64,000 nt of DNA from the NCBI GenBank assembly GCA_902537845.1, contig CACBDC010000001.1:56994-120993 (forward strand), written 5' to 3'. The translations under genes and the position numbers were made by a program. Below are positions 1 to 8,444 of this stretch, piece by piece. Below the pieces are notes generated by a model. It was not told where the DNA came from and did no database searches. It saw only the letters and a list, made by a program, of their open reading frames with translations. Position 1 is the stretch's first letter, and each line of letters starts with the position of its first letter. Origin of the DNA: an uncultured Pelagibacteraceae bacterium. GTDB taxonomy: Bacteria; Pseudomonadota; Alphaproteobacteria; Pelagibacterales; Pelagibacteraceae.

Positions 1-2
1 AC

Positions 3-656
3 ATAGCTAAAAAACTATCAAAAAGTTATGGAAAAATAAAAGTATTGAATAATAATCAAGAAATTATAGATAAATCCTCAGTAGTATTATTGGGTGTTAC
101 ACCTAATGTTGGCAAAAAAATATTGCCTAAATTAAAATTTTCAAAAAATAAAAAAATAATAAGTCTTATTTCGACTATCAATTTGAATAAACTTAAAAAA
201 ATTACAAAGAATAGAAATATTGCAAGAGCTATACCTTTACCTCCAATCGAAATAAAAAAAGGACCAATTATTGTTTGTCCACCAAGTAAATTTGCTAAGA
301 ATATTTTTAAACATTTAGGGCAAGTTTTAGAAGTAAGAAATGAAAAACTTAGTTATAAGTTTTGGTCTACTGCCTCTTTAATGGCAACATACTATGAGAT
401 ACTTAATACGAGTTCTAAATGGTTAAGTAAAAAAGGAATTAACAAAAAAATTGCTGATACTTACGTAGCTGAATTATTTTTAGCTTTAAGTCAAGACGCT
501 TTAAATAAATCACCTCAAGGATTTAAAAAACTCGTAGCGGACTCACAGACCCCAAAAGGCCTAAATATGCAGTTTCTTAATGAATTGAAAAAAGGAAAAT
601 TCTTCACTAAGTTCACCAAAGCTCTTGAAAATGTAAATAGAAGAGTAAGCAATTAA
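3..656 (+). CDS. Pyrroline-5-carboxylate reductase family protein, 5' end outside the window
   Basis: The frame is open back to the window edge, so the true start and the N-terminal GxGxxA NADP-binding turn are missing. The visible part has the strand 'SSVVLLGVTP' typical of the Rossmann domain of ProC-like reductases and a C-terminal helical region ending in 'ADSQTPKGLNMQFLNEL', which matches the place of the conserved dimerisation segment in ProC. ProC makes proline from pyrroline-5-carboxylate with NAD(P)H. The C-terminal half is divergent, so the substrate may differ. It ends 3 bases before livH, which suggests cotranscription with the amino acid transporter. Family call likely, exact reaction uncertain. 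Confidence 0.6.
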   Translation: MAKKLSKSYGKIKVLNNNQEIIDKSSVVLLGVTPNVGKKILPKLKFSKNKKIISLISTINLNKLKKITKNRNIARAIPLPPIEIKKGPIIVCPPSKFAKNIFKHLGQVLEVRNEKLSYKFWSTASLMATYYEILNTSSKWLSKKGINKKIADTYVAELFLALSQDALNKSPQGFKKLVADSQTPKGLNMQFLNELKKGKFFTKFTKALENVNRRVSN

Positions 657-659
657 ATC

Positions 660-1571
660 ATGGAATATTTTATACAACAATTAGTTAACGGGATTACTTT
701 AGGTTCGATTTATGGACTAATCGCGATTGGTTACACTATGGTTTATGGAATAATTGGAATGATTAACTTTGCTCATGGAGATATTTTTATGATTGGAGCT
801 TTTGTTGCTTTAATATCATTTATTATCTTCGGTCTAACCGGGGTTGCATTACCAATTATTTTACTTTTAGTTTTACTAATAGCTATGCTTTTCACGGCTT
901 GCTATGGATGGACAGTTGAAAAATTAGCTTACAAACCGTTAAGGGGTTCGTTTAGATTAGCTCCGCTTATATCTGCTTTAGGTATGTCGATTGTATTACA
1001 AAACTATGTACAAGTTTCTCAAGGTGCAAGAGTAAAACCAATGCAGCCATTATTTTCGGGAGGATTAGAGTTTTTTAAGAATTCAGAATTTATTGTTACA
1101 GTTAGTTATCTCCAAATTTTTATTGTTGTATTAACGATTATTTTAATGGGAATTTTTACATATTTAATCACAAAAACTGATTTAGGTAGAGCACAAAGAG
1201 CCTGCGAACAAGATAGAACAATGACTGCTTTACTTGGAATTAATGTTGATAGAACAATTTCAATAACATTTATAATTGGATCTTCTTTAGCTTCAGTAGC
1301 AGGAATGATGTTTGTACTTTATTATGGTGTTATTGATTTTTACATAGGATTTTTAGCTGGCATAAAAGCTTTTACTGCAGCAGTATTAGGCGGAATAGGA
1401 TCGTTACCTGGAGCAATGTTAGGTGGTTTGTTAATCGGACTTATAGAAACCTTCTGGGCTGGATATGTTTCACTTGAATATAAAGATGTTGCAGCTTTTA
1501 GTGTTTTAATTATAGTTTTAATTTTCTTTCCAACTGGATTTCTTGGAAAGCCTGACATCGAGAAAGTTTAA
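660..1571 (+). CDS. livH: Branched-chain amino acid ABC transporter permease LivH
   Basis: A 303-residue inner-membrane permease of the LivH/BPD_transp_2 family with about eight hydrophobic segments. The N-terminus 'GITLGSIYGLIAIGYTMVYG' and the internal 'AFTAAVLGGIGSLPGAMLGG' are hallmarks of LivH. It forms a heterodimer with LivM and is driven by LivG/LivF. The stop codon overlaps the livM start by one base, so translation is probably coupled. Family known for uptake of leucine, isoleucine and valine; in marine alphaproteobacteria these systems can also take other amino acids or urea-like solutes, so the substrate is inferred. Confidence 0.93.
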   Translation: MEYFIQQLVNGITLGSIYGLIAIGYTMVYGIIGMINFAHGDIFMIGAFVALISFIIFGLTGVALPIILLLVLLIAMLFTACYGWTVEKLAYKPLRGSFRLAPLISALGMSIVLQNYVQVSQGARVKPMQPLFSGGLEFFKNSEFIVTVSYLQIFIVVLTIILMGIFTYLITKTDLGRAQRACEQDRTMTALLGINVDRTISITFIIGSSLASVAGMMFVLYYGVIDFYIGFLAGIKAFTAAVLGGIGSLPGAMLGGLLIGLIETFWAGYVSLEYKDVAAFSVLIIVLIFFPTGFLGKPDIEKV

Positions 1572-2839
1572 TGGAAAAGAAAGATATCATTCAGTCATTT
1601 AAAGATAGTTTATTTACAGGCTTAATTGCTTTAGCTCTGTTTGGTCCAATAGTAGGTTTAAGAACTGTATCAAAAGGTGAAGGGCTATTCATAACTCCAC
1701 AATGGGGAGTAGTTTTTTTACTTGTTGGATTATGCATTTTAGGAAGATTTTTAATTAATATTAACTCTGCAAGAAGAACAGAATTTAAAATTTTTTCAAC
1801 ACTGTCATCTAAGTTTTCTAGTGTTACCGAGGATAAAGCTAAACATTTTGCAATTACTGGTATTTTGTTTGCAGTAGTATTTCCATTTCTACCCTTTACT
1901 GACAGATACTTTATGGATGTAGCAATAATGATTTTAACTTATATCATGTTAGGATGGGGTTTAAACATTGTAGTTGGTTTAGCTGGTCTTCTTGATTTAG
2001 GTTATGTAGCTTTTTATGCAGTCGGTGCTTATTCTTACGCACTGATTGCTACAACTTTCGGTTGGTCTTTTTGGATTTGTTTACCTTTAGCTGGAGTGTT
2101 TGCAGCTTTTTTTGGAATTTTACTTGGCTTTCCTGTTTTAAGATTAAGAGGAGATTATCTTGCGATTGTTACTTTGGGGTTTGGAGAAATTATAAGAATT
2201 ATCTTGATCAATTGGTATGAAGTAACAAATGGTCCTGACGGTATCACTGGAATACCGCGACCATCTTTTTTTGGATTACCTTTTAAAAGATCTCCAGATG
2301 AGGGGGAAACAAGTTTTCATTTATTTTTCAATCTTGAATACTCAACAATGCATCGAATAATATTTTTATACTATTTAATTTTAGTATTAGCCTTAATAAC
2401 TAATTACTTTACGCTGAAGATAAGAAAACTTCCTGTTGGTAGAGCATGGGAAGCTTTAAGAGAAGATGAGATCGCTTGTAAATCTTTGGGCGTTAATCCC
2501 ACGAATACAAAACTAACTGCTTTTGCAATTGGAGCTATGTTTGGTGGTTTCGCTGGTTCATTTTTTGCGACGCGACAGGCATTTATAAGTCCAGAAAGTT
2601 TCACATTTATTGAATCTGCAATTATTGTTGCAATTGTTGTGTTAGGCGGCATGGGATCACAAACTGGAGTTGTCCTTGCATCAATTTTCTTAATTGGAAT
2701 AACAGAAATGTTTAGAGATTTAGAGCAATATAGAATGATCGCTTTTGGTGGAGCGATGGTTTTAATTATGGTGTTTAAACCAAAGGGAATATTAGCAAAT
2801 AGAAAGCCAACTATTCTTATGCACGGAGATAAGAAATGA
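1571..2839 (+). CDS. livM: Branched-chain amino acid ABC transporter permease LivM
   Basis: A 422-residue permease, second membrane subunit of the liv system. It carries the typical 'LNIVVGLAGLLDLGYVAFYA' core segment and 'GRAWEALREDEIACKSLG', the cytoplasmic loop that contacts the ATPases. It is about 100 residues longer than minimal LivM proteins because of an N-terminal hydrophobic extension, as in E. coli-type LivM. Start overlaps livH by one base and the end overlaps livG by four (ATGA), consistent with one polycistronic message. Confidence 0.93.
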   Translation: MEKKDIIQSFKDSLFTGLIALALFGPIVGLRTVSKGEGLFITPQWGVVFLLVGLCILGRFLININSARRTEFKIFSTLSSKFSSVTEDKAKHFAITGILFAVVFPFLPFTDRYFMDVAIMILTYIMLGWGLNIVVGLAGLLDLGYVAFYAVGAYSYALIATTFGWSFWICLPLAGVFAAFFGILLGFPVLRLRGDYLAIVTLGFGEIIRIILINWYEVTNGPDGITGIPRPSFFGLPFKRSPDEGETSFHLFFNLEYSTMHRIIFLYYLILVLALITNYFTLKIRKLPVGRAWEALREDEIACKSLGVNPTNTKLTAFAIGAMFGGFAGSFFATRQAFISPESFTFIESAIIVAIVVLGGMGSQTGVVLASIFLIGITEMFRDLEQYRMIAFGGAMVLIMVFKPKGILANRKPTILMHGDKK

Positions 2840-3627
2840 GCAATTTATTATCAGTAGAAAATTTAACAATGAAGTTCGGAGGATTGACAGCAATAGATGA
2901 TTTAAGTTTTGATGCAAAAAATAATCAAATTACTTCCATTATTGGACCTAATGGCGCTGGAAAGACTACAGTATTTAATTGCTTAACAGGATTTTATAAA
3001 CCTACTAATGGTCAAATGTTTTTACACAAAGAGGATAGCAAAATTTCACTGAGAAAATACACAGATTTTAAAATAGCTTATGTTGCTAAAGTGGCCAGAA
3101 CTTTTCAAAATATTAGACTGTTTCCAGCAATGTCCGTTCTTGAAAATTTATTAGTTGCTCAACACAATGAATTAATGGTTGCTTCGGGTTATTCTTTATT
3201 TGGTTTACTTAATCTTAAAACATATAGAGATAAAGAACAGCTAGCAGTTGATAAAGCAAAATACTGGTTAGATATTATTGGCTTAACTCATAGAGCAGAT
3301 GATAATGCAGGTGATCTACCTTATGGAGATCAAAGAAAATTAGAAATTGTTCGTGCGATGTGTATTGAACCAAGGTTATTGTGTCTAGATGAACCAGCAG
3401 CAGGATTAAATCCAAAAGAGTCAGCTGAACTAAATAAACTTTTAAAATTTATTAAAACAGAAAAACAAACAGGAATTTTATTAATTGAACATGATATGAG
3501 TGTGGTAATGGGAATTTCCGACCATGTTGTTGTTTTAAATTATGGTAAAAAAATTTTTGAAGGAACTGCCGATCAAACTAAAAATAGCAAAGAGGTTATT
3601 GAAGCCTACCTAGGAGTAGATGAATAA
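2836..3627 (+). CDS. livG: Branched-chain amino acid ABC transporter ATP-binding protein LivG
   Basis: A 263-residue ABC ATPase. Walker A 'GPNGAGKTTVFNCLTG' lies near residues 36-51, the Q-loop region is 'ARTFQNIRLFP', the signature is the variant 'YGDQRKLEIVRAM' typical of LivG, and Walker B is 'LLCLDEPAAGLNP'. The C-terminal 'GKKIFEG' and 'YLGVDE' motifs are characteristic of LivG rather than LivF. It powers transport through LivHM. It overlaps livM by four bases and livF by one base. Confidence 0.95.
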   Translation: MSNLLSVENLTMKFGGLTAIDDLSFDAKNNQITSIIGPNGAGKTTVFNCLTGFYKPTNGQMFLHKEDSKISLRKYTDFKIAYVAKVARTFQNIRLFPAMSVLENLLVAQHNELMVASGYSLFGLLNLKTYRDKEQLAVDKAKYWLDIIGLTHRADDNAGDLPYGDQRKLEIVRAMCIEPRLLCLDEPAAGLNPKESAELNKLLKFIKTEKQTGILLIEHDMSVVMGISDHVVVLNYGKKIFEGTADQTKNSKEVIEAYLGVDE

Positions 3628-4346
3628 TGCTTAAAATTTCCAATGTTGAAACTTTTTACGGCAAGATACAAGCTTTGAGAGGAGTTGATCTTGATGTGAA
3701 TGATGGTGAAATTGTTTCTTTGATTGGCTCTAACGGAGCAGGTAAATCAACTTTACTTATGACTATTAGCGGGGTGAATAAAGCTAAAAGAGGAAATATA
3801 GTTTTTAACGGTGAGAATATTGCGAACAGACAACCCCATAAAATTGTTGATATGGGTATTTGCCAAGTTCCTGAAGGAAGAAGAATATTTTCAAGATTAA
3901 CTGTAGAAGAAAATTTAAGATTAGGTGCTCATGCCAATGAAAAAGGGAAGTATTTTGAAAATGACATTAAGGAAGTTTATGATTTATTTCCTGTATTAAG
4001 TGATAGAAAAACTCAAAGAGGCGGAACACTTTCTGGAGGAGAACAACAAATGTTGGCGATAGGAAGAGCGTTAATGAGCAAACCCAAAGTACTTTTATTA
4101 GATGAACCCTCGTTAGGAATAGCTCCAAAACTAGTAAATCAAATATTTGTTTCAATAAAAAATATTAACAAAGAAAAAAACGTTACTATTTTTTTAGTTG
4201 AGCAAAATGCTAAAAAGGCTTTAGAGCTTGCCGATAGAGCGTATGTTTTAGTAAACGGGAAGGTGACCATAAAGGGTTCTGGTCAAGAGTTACTCAAAAA
4301 TAAAGACATACAAGCCGCTTATCTCGAAGGTGGGGCAAAAAATTAA
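3627..4346 (+). CDS. livF: Branched-chain amino acid ABC transporter ATP-binding protein LivF
   Basis: A 239-residue ABC ATPase with Walker A 'GSNGAGKSTLLMTISG', signature 'LSGGEQQMLAIGRALM', Walker B 'KVLLLDEPSLGIAP' and the LivF hallmark 'QVPEGRRIFSRLTVEENL'. It pairs with LivG on the cytoplasmic face of LivHM. It is the last gene of the tightly overlapping livHMGF group; the binding protein follows after a 78-base gap. Confidence 0.95.
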   Translation: MLKISNVETFYGKIQALRGVDLDVNDGEIVSLIGSNGAGKSTLLMTISGVNKAKRGNIVFNGENIANRQPHKIVDMGICQVPEGRRIFSRLTVEENLRLGAHANEKGKYFENDIKEVYDLFPVLSDRKTQRGGTLSGGEQQMLAIGRALMSKPKVLLLDEPSLGIAPKLVNQIFVSIKNINKEKNVTIFLVEQNAKKALELADRAYVLVNGKVTIKGSGQELLKNKDIQAAYLEGGAKN

Positions 4347-4424
4347 CTTTTTTTCATATTTACAAGATTGTAATTAAGGTGTTCAATATCAATAATTAAT
4401 TAATTAACAACAAAGGGAAATAAT

Positions 4425-5528
4425 ATGTTAAGAACGTTCAATAAACTTCTTTCATTAATTGCCGGAACATTAATGCTTGCAACAGTATCAGCTAAAGCTG
4501 ACGTTGTTGTTGCTTCTGCTGGACCTATGTCAGGTCAGTACGCTTCATTTGGTGCTCAGTTAAAAGCTGGTGCTGAAATGTGGTTAAAGCACGTTAATAA
4601 AAAAGGTGGAATTAATGGTGAGAAAGTTAAATTAGAAATCGGAGACGATGCTTGCGATCCTAAACAAGCTGTTGCTGTAGCCAACAAATTTGCTGGTCAA
4701 GGTGTAGCTTATGTTGCAGGTCACTTCTGCTCTGGTTCTTCAATTCCAGCTTCTGCGGTTTATAATGAAGAGGGAATTATCCAAGTTTCACCAGCTTCAA
4801 CAAATCCAGCGTTAACTGACAAAGGTGGTAAATATACTTTTAGAGTTTGTGGTCGAGATGATCAGCAAGGCGAAGTTGCTGGTAAATTCTTAGCTGAAAA
4901 CTATAAAGGTAAAAAAGTAGCTATCCTTCATGATAAAACTGCTTACGGAAAAGGTTTAGCAGATGCGACTAGAAAAAATATGAAGAAAGCTGGCCTTAAA
5001 GACGCTATGTACGAAGCTTATACAGCAGGTGAGAAAGACTATTCTGCTTTAGTTTCAAAATTAAAAGCTAACAACATTGATGCAGTATATCTTGGTGGTT
5101 ACCACACAGAAGGTGGTTTGATCGTAAGACAAATGAGAGATCAAGGTATGAAAACTAAATTAATCAGCGGTGACGCATTAGTTACAGCTGAGTATTGGGA
5201 TATTACAGGAAATGCAGGTGAAGGCACGTTAATGACTTTCTCTCCAGATCCAAGAAATAACCCTGCTGCTGCAAGTGTTGTAAAAGAATTTAAAGCTGCT
5301 GGTATTGAGCCAGAAGGTTATGTTCTTTATTCGTACGCTGCGTTACAAGTATTCGAACAAGCTGCTAATCAAGCAGGAACAAACGATCCTGCTAAAGTTC
5401 TTAAAGTAATGAGAAAAGGTAAGTTTGATACTGTAATCGGTTCACTAAGCTTTGACAGAAAAGGTGACGTGAGCTTGCCAGGTTATGTATTTTATGAGTG
5501 GAGCAAAGGTAAATACAAAGAGCTGTAA
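4425..5528 (+). CDS. livJ: Branched-chain amino acid ABC transporter periplasmic binding protein
   Basis: A 367-residue exported solute receptor. Residues 1-25 form a Sec signal peptide (basic start, hydrophobic core, cleavage after 'VSAKA'). The mature part starts with 'VVVASAGPMSGQYASFGAQL', the typical Peripla_BP_6/LivJ opening, and contains two cysteines near 'GDDACDPKQ' and 'AGHFCSG' as in LivJ/LivK. Its codons are less AT-biased than its neighbours, consistent with high expression. The separate 78-base leader and the strong terminator that follows suggest extra expression relative to the membrane genes. Confidence 0.93.
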   Translation: MLRTFNKLLSLIAGTLMLATVSAKADVVVASAGPMSGQYASFGAQLKAGAEMWLKHVNKKGGINGEKVKLEIGDDACDPKQAVAVANKFAGQGVAYVAGHFCSGSSIPASAVYNEEGIIQVSPASTNPALTDKGGKYTFRVCGRDDQQGEVAGKFLAENYKGKKVAILHDKTAYGKGLADATRKNMKKAGLKDAMYEAYTAGEKDYSALVSKLKANNIDAVYLGGYHTEGGLIVRQMRDQGMKTKLISGDALVTAEYWDITGNAGEGTLMTFSPDPRNNPAAASVVKEFKAAGIEPEGYVLYSYAALQVFEQAANQAGTNDPAKVLKVMRKGKFDTVIGSLSFDRKGDVSLPGYVFYEWSKGKYKEL

Positions 5529-5550
5529 ACCAATTGCTTAACTAATTTTA

Positions 5551-5574
5551 AAGGGGGCTTAGGCCCCCTTTTTT
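5551..5574 (+). terminator. Rho-independent terminator after livJ
   Basis: An 8-bp stem (AAGGGGGC pairing with GGCCCCCTT minus the extra G, loop TTAG) is followed by a T tract. It closes the liv operon 22 bases after the stop codon and is the clearest GC-rich hairpin in the first 40 kb. Confidence 0.88.
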
Positions 5575-5592
5575 ATTTATAGAAAGGAATTT

Positions 5593-5928
5593 ATGGAAAT
5601 AACTTATGATGATTTTAAGAAAGTGCAGATTAAAGTTGGCACTGTCTTAGAAGTAAAAGTAAATGAGAAAGCAAGAAAACCTTCATTAGTAGTTAAGGTA
5701 GATTTCGGAAAAGAGATAGGCATTAAACAATCTTCAGCGCAAATTACTCACTATTACACTCCTGAAAATTTAGTAGGTAAACAAGTTATTGGGGTTTGTA
5801 ATTTTCCGGCAAAAAATATAGCTGGCGTTGTATCAGAAGTCTTAGTGCTTGGCGCAATTGAAAAGGACGGAAAAGTTGTCCTAGTGCACCCATCTCAGAA
5901 AACTGATAATGGTCTAGATATTGCTTAA
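5593..5928 (+). CDS. csaA: CsaA-like tRNA-binding domain protein
   Basis: A 111-residue stand-alone EMAP/tRNA_bind OB-fold protein. The opening 'DFKKVQIKVGTVLEV', the central 'QSSAQITHYY' and the final 'VLVLGAIEKDGKVVLVHP' match CsaA, a dimeric protein with tRNA-binding and proposed export-chaperone activity. Length is normal for the family. The last base of its stop codon is the first base of the next start, so the two genes are probably coupled. Confidence 0.85.
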   Translation: MEITYDDFKKVQIKVGTVLEVKVNEKARKPSLVVKVDFGKEIGIKQSSAQITHYYTPENLVGKQVIGVCNFPAKNIAGVVSEVLVLGAIEKDGKVVLVHPSQKTDNGLDIA

Positions 5929-6365
5929 TGAGTTCTGAGACATTTAATTGGAGTTGTAAACACACTTGGTCTAGAAGTGCAAAGAATACATTTTGGTGTT
6001 TACTTGGATGTTCTATAGGTGATTTTGGAACTATTTTATTTTTTCAACTAACTAAAATTCCCTTTCCTGTTTTAGCAATTATGGTTTTAGCTATTATCAA
6101 CGGGATAATTACAAGTATAATTTTAGAAACAATTATCTTATTAAGACAAAATTTTTCTTTAAAAATCGCTTTTAAAACAGCTGTTGGAATGAGTTTAATC
6201 TCAATGGTAAGCATGGAAATTGCTATGAATGCCACTGATTATTTTTTAACAGGTGGAGCTATTTTAACTTGGTGGGTTGTGCCAATAATGTTAGCTGTTG
6301 GTTTTGTTACGCCTTGGCCATATAATTATTGGAGACTGAAGAAATTTAACGAAGCTTGCCACTAA
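5928..6365 (+). CDS. DUF4396-like membrane protein
   Basis: A 145-residue membrane protein with about four hydrophobic segments. The start has a Cys/His cluster ('WSCKHTWSRSAKNTFWCLLGC' shape, cysteines near residues 10, 24 and 28) followed by 'IGDFG', and there is a late 'WWVVPIMLAVGFVTPWPYNYWRLKKF'. This architecture matches DUF4396 proteins, often found near copper or cupredoxin genes. The function is unknown; the Cys/His start suggests metal binding (inference). It ends in a four-base tail overlap with the convergent cytochrome b561 gene. Confidence 0.6.
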   Translation: MSSETFNWSCKHTWSRSAKNTFWCLLGCSIGDFGTILFFQLTKIPFPVLAIMVLAIINGIITSIILETIILLRQNFSLKIAFKTAVGMSLISMVSMEIAMNATDYFLTGGAILTWWVVPIMLAVGFVTPWPYNYWRLKKFNEACH

Positions 6366-6892
6366 GTAATTTTTTTTAAGATTTTATCCTTAAAAATAAA
6401 ATGATGAACAATTACTGCAAGTATATGCAGACTTACAAGTGCTAATAATAAGTAATTAGCATAAATATGAACTTCATAATAAGTATCGGCTAAAACAAAA
6501 TTATCTTTTTTAAATCCATATTTAAAAAATATAAAATTAAGTGTTTCTCCCATATAAAGTTTCTTAAGAATGCCAGAAATAGTTATAGTAAAAATACTTA
6601 AATAAAGTAAAAAATGGTTAGTTTTTCCAATAAAGACTTGCCCTTTGAAAAAACTTCTTGTTTCAGATGGACTTGCATTAAAAAATTTCCAAATAAGTCT
6701 AAACAAAGTTATATAGAAAATAGTTATGCCGATTAGGATATGTATATTTTCAAGCTCAATTCTTTCATCAGAAAATTCAAGTCCTACTAAATAAAAACCA
6801 AAAGGAACTTGCACTAAAAGGACAATAAATGTAATCCAGTGGAACAATTTGGCCAATAGGCCGTACTGACTTTTGCTGTTAAAAAATTTCAT
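6362..6892 (-). CDS. Cytochrome b561 family protein
   Basis: A 176-residue membrane protein of the bacterial cytochrome b561 (CybB) family with four hydrophobic helices. Likely haem ligands are the His of 'LFHWITF' near residue 18, 'HILIG' near residue 51, and the pair near the C-terminus ('EVHIYANYLLLALVSLH'). Such proteins transfer electrons from ubiquinol and can act as superoxide:quinone oxidoreductases. It is divergent from the DUF411 gene, whose start lies 18 bases away, so the promoters overlap. Confidence 0.85.
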   Translation of the reverse strand: MKFFNSKSQYGLLAKLFHWITFIVLLVQVPFGFYLVGLEFSDERIELENIHILIGITIFYITLFRLIWKFFNASPSETRSFFKGQVFIGKTNHFLLYLSIFTITISGILKKLYMGETLNFIFFKYGFKKDNFVLADTYYEVHIYANYLLLALVSLHILAVIVHHFIFKDKILKKIT

Positions 6893-6910
6893 TATAAATT
6901 TTAATTAATT

Positions 6911-7393
6911 ATGTCGTACAAAAGAAAAATATTCAAACTAACTTTTTTTACAGTATTATTATTCTCTGTTTTTTATATCTTTAATTTTGTCACAGATAAA
7001 AAAGATGCTCTTGCCAATATTAATACCAAACAAGTTGTCGAAGTTTTTAAAACTCCTTCGTGCGGATGTTGCTATGGCTATGTTTTATTTTTAGAGGAAG
7101 AAAAATTTAAAGTTAAACAAACAGATATGAGAAGCCTTCATACAATAAAACAAAAATATAACATCCCAGTAGAAATGCAATCTTGCCATACTACTATCAT
7201 GGGTAAATACTTTATTGAAGGACATGTCCCTTTTGAGGCGGTTGAAAAATTATTAAAAGAGCAACCCGATATTGATGGTATAGCTTTGCCCGGAATGCCG
7301 ATTGGCACACCAGGAATGCCAGGTAATAAAGACGAACCCTATGTTATTTATCAACTTAAAGATGGGAAATCTTCAGTATTCATGACAATATAA
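6911..7393 (+). CDS. DUF411 metal-binding protein
   Basis: A 160-residue protein with an N-terminal membrane anchor or signal (residues 8-27) and a DUF411 domain. The key motif 'TPSCGCCYGY' (Cys 51, 53, 54) opens the domain and a second conserved 'QSCHT' follows. The C-terminal 'GIALPGMPIGTPGMPG' and 'PYVIYQLKDG' are typical. DUF411 proteins cluster with copper resistance genes and are thought to bind copper in the periplasm. It is followed 4 bases later by a cytochrome c' gene. Confidence 0.88.
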   Translation: MSYKRKIFKLTFFTVLLFSVFYIFNFVTDKKDALANINTKQVVEVFKTPSCGCCYGYVLFLEEEKFKVKQTDMRSLHTIKQKYNIPVEMQSCHTTIMGKYFIEGHVPFEAVEKLLKEQPDIDGIALPGMPIGTPGMPGNKDEPYVIYQLKDGKSSVFMTI

Positions 7394-7397
7394 TCTT

Positions 7398-7847
7398 ATG
7401 AAACAAAAAATAAAAATAATACAAACAATTATTTTTATTTTTTTCATGAGCTTTCCCCTTTATGCTAACGCTATGACTGCAGAAGAAATCATAAAAGGTA
7501 GAAAAGCTATGTTTAGTGAAAACTATCAAAATGCAAAAAAAATATCTATATTATTGAAATCTAAAAAAATTGAAGAGGCAAAACCTTTAATGAAGAAAAT
7601 TTCAGATAACTATAAAAAATTATTGGATTATTTTCCTGAAAATACAAAAGAAGGTTTTAAAACGGAAGCACTTCCAAGCATTTGGGAAAACAAAGATGAG
7701 TTTAATGCTTTAATGCAAAAAGCTTCAGATGATATGGTCAAACTTGCAAAAGCCATTGACACAGCAGAAGACCTTAGAGCAGTGCAAAAGGAGTTAATGT
7801 GGAGCAATTGCACAGCTTGCCATAGTAGATTTAGAGCGCCTCATTAA
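7398..7847 (+). CDS. Cytochrome c'-type protein
   Basis: A 149-residue exported protein with a signal peptide (about residues 1-25, ending 'LYANA'), an all-helical body and a single C-terminal haem c site 'CTACHSRFR' (Cys 138, Cys 141, His 142). This placement, with haem at the end of the last helix, is that of class II cytochromes c'. These bind NO or act as electron carriers in the periplasm. It sits between the DUF411 gene and the LysE gene in a tight + strand group. Confidence 0.85.
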   Translation: MKQKIKIIQTIIFIFFMSFPLYANAMTAEEIIKGRKAMFSENYQNAKKISILLKSKKIEEAKPLMKKISDNYKKLLDYFPENTKEGFKTEALPSIWENKDEFNALMQKASDDMVKLAKAIDTAEDLRAVQKELMWSNCTACHSRFRAPH

Positions 7848-7853
7848 GTTTAA

Positions 7854-8441
7854 ATGCAACTTTTTCCATTAATATTATTCGGCATTGCAACTGCGTTTTC
7901 TCCTGGTCCAAATAATATCATGACATCTTATACAGCTTTCAATTTTGGATTTAGAAAAGCTATTCCAACAATGCTTGGAGTAATTATCGGATGGACACTT
8001 TTAATTATACTTTTGCAATTAACTTCTGGAGCTATTTTTCAAAAGTATACATTTATTCAAACTATAATTAAAATACTAGGGTCAATTTACTTATTATATA
8101 TGGCGTATAAATTATCTTTTGCAGGACAAACCAAAGATAAAAAGATTGATCCAAAACCAGTAACCTTTTTAAATACTTTTTGGTTTCAATTCATAAATCC
8201 TAAAAGCATTATAGTCGGTTTAACTTCAATTTCTTTATTCATTGATACGCAAAACAATTATTTAAGAGATTCTATAACTTTGACTTTAGTGTGGTTTTTA
8301 ATGGCTGTTGGAAGTCAAACAGCTTGGTGTTTAATGGGAAAATACATGAGAAAATTCGCCACAAGTGATAAATTTATTAAGAATTTTAATTATACAATGT
8401 CTTTTTTACTTATCGTTTGTGTGATTTTGTTCTATGTATAG
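7854..8441 (+). CDS. LysE/RhtB family amino acid exporter
   Basis: A 195-residue inner-membrane protein with about six hydrophobic segments. The start 'FGIATAFSPGPNNIMTSYTA' is the LysE/RhtB signature, and the later 'FWFQFINPKSIIVGLT' is also typical. The family exports amino acids or related metabolites; the substrate cannot be read from the sequence. It lies three bases before acnA. Confidence 0.85.
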   Translation: MQLFPLILFGIATAFSPGPNNIMTSYTAFNFGFRKAIPTMLGVIIGWTLLIILLQLTSGAIFQKYTFIQTIIKILGSIYLLYMAYKLSFAGQTKDKKIDPKPVTFLNTFWFQFINPKSIIVGLTSISLFIDTQNNYLRDSITLTLVWFLMAVGSQTAWCLMGKYMRKFATSDKFIKNFNYTMSFLLIVCVILFYV

Positions 8442-8444
8442 CGC

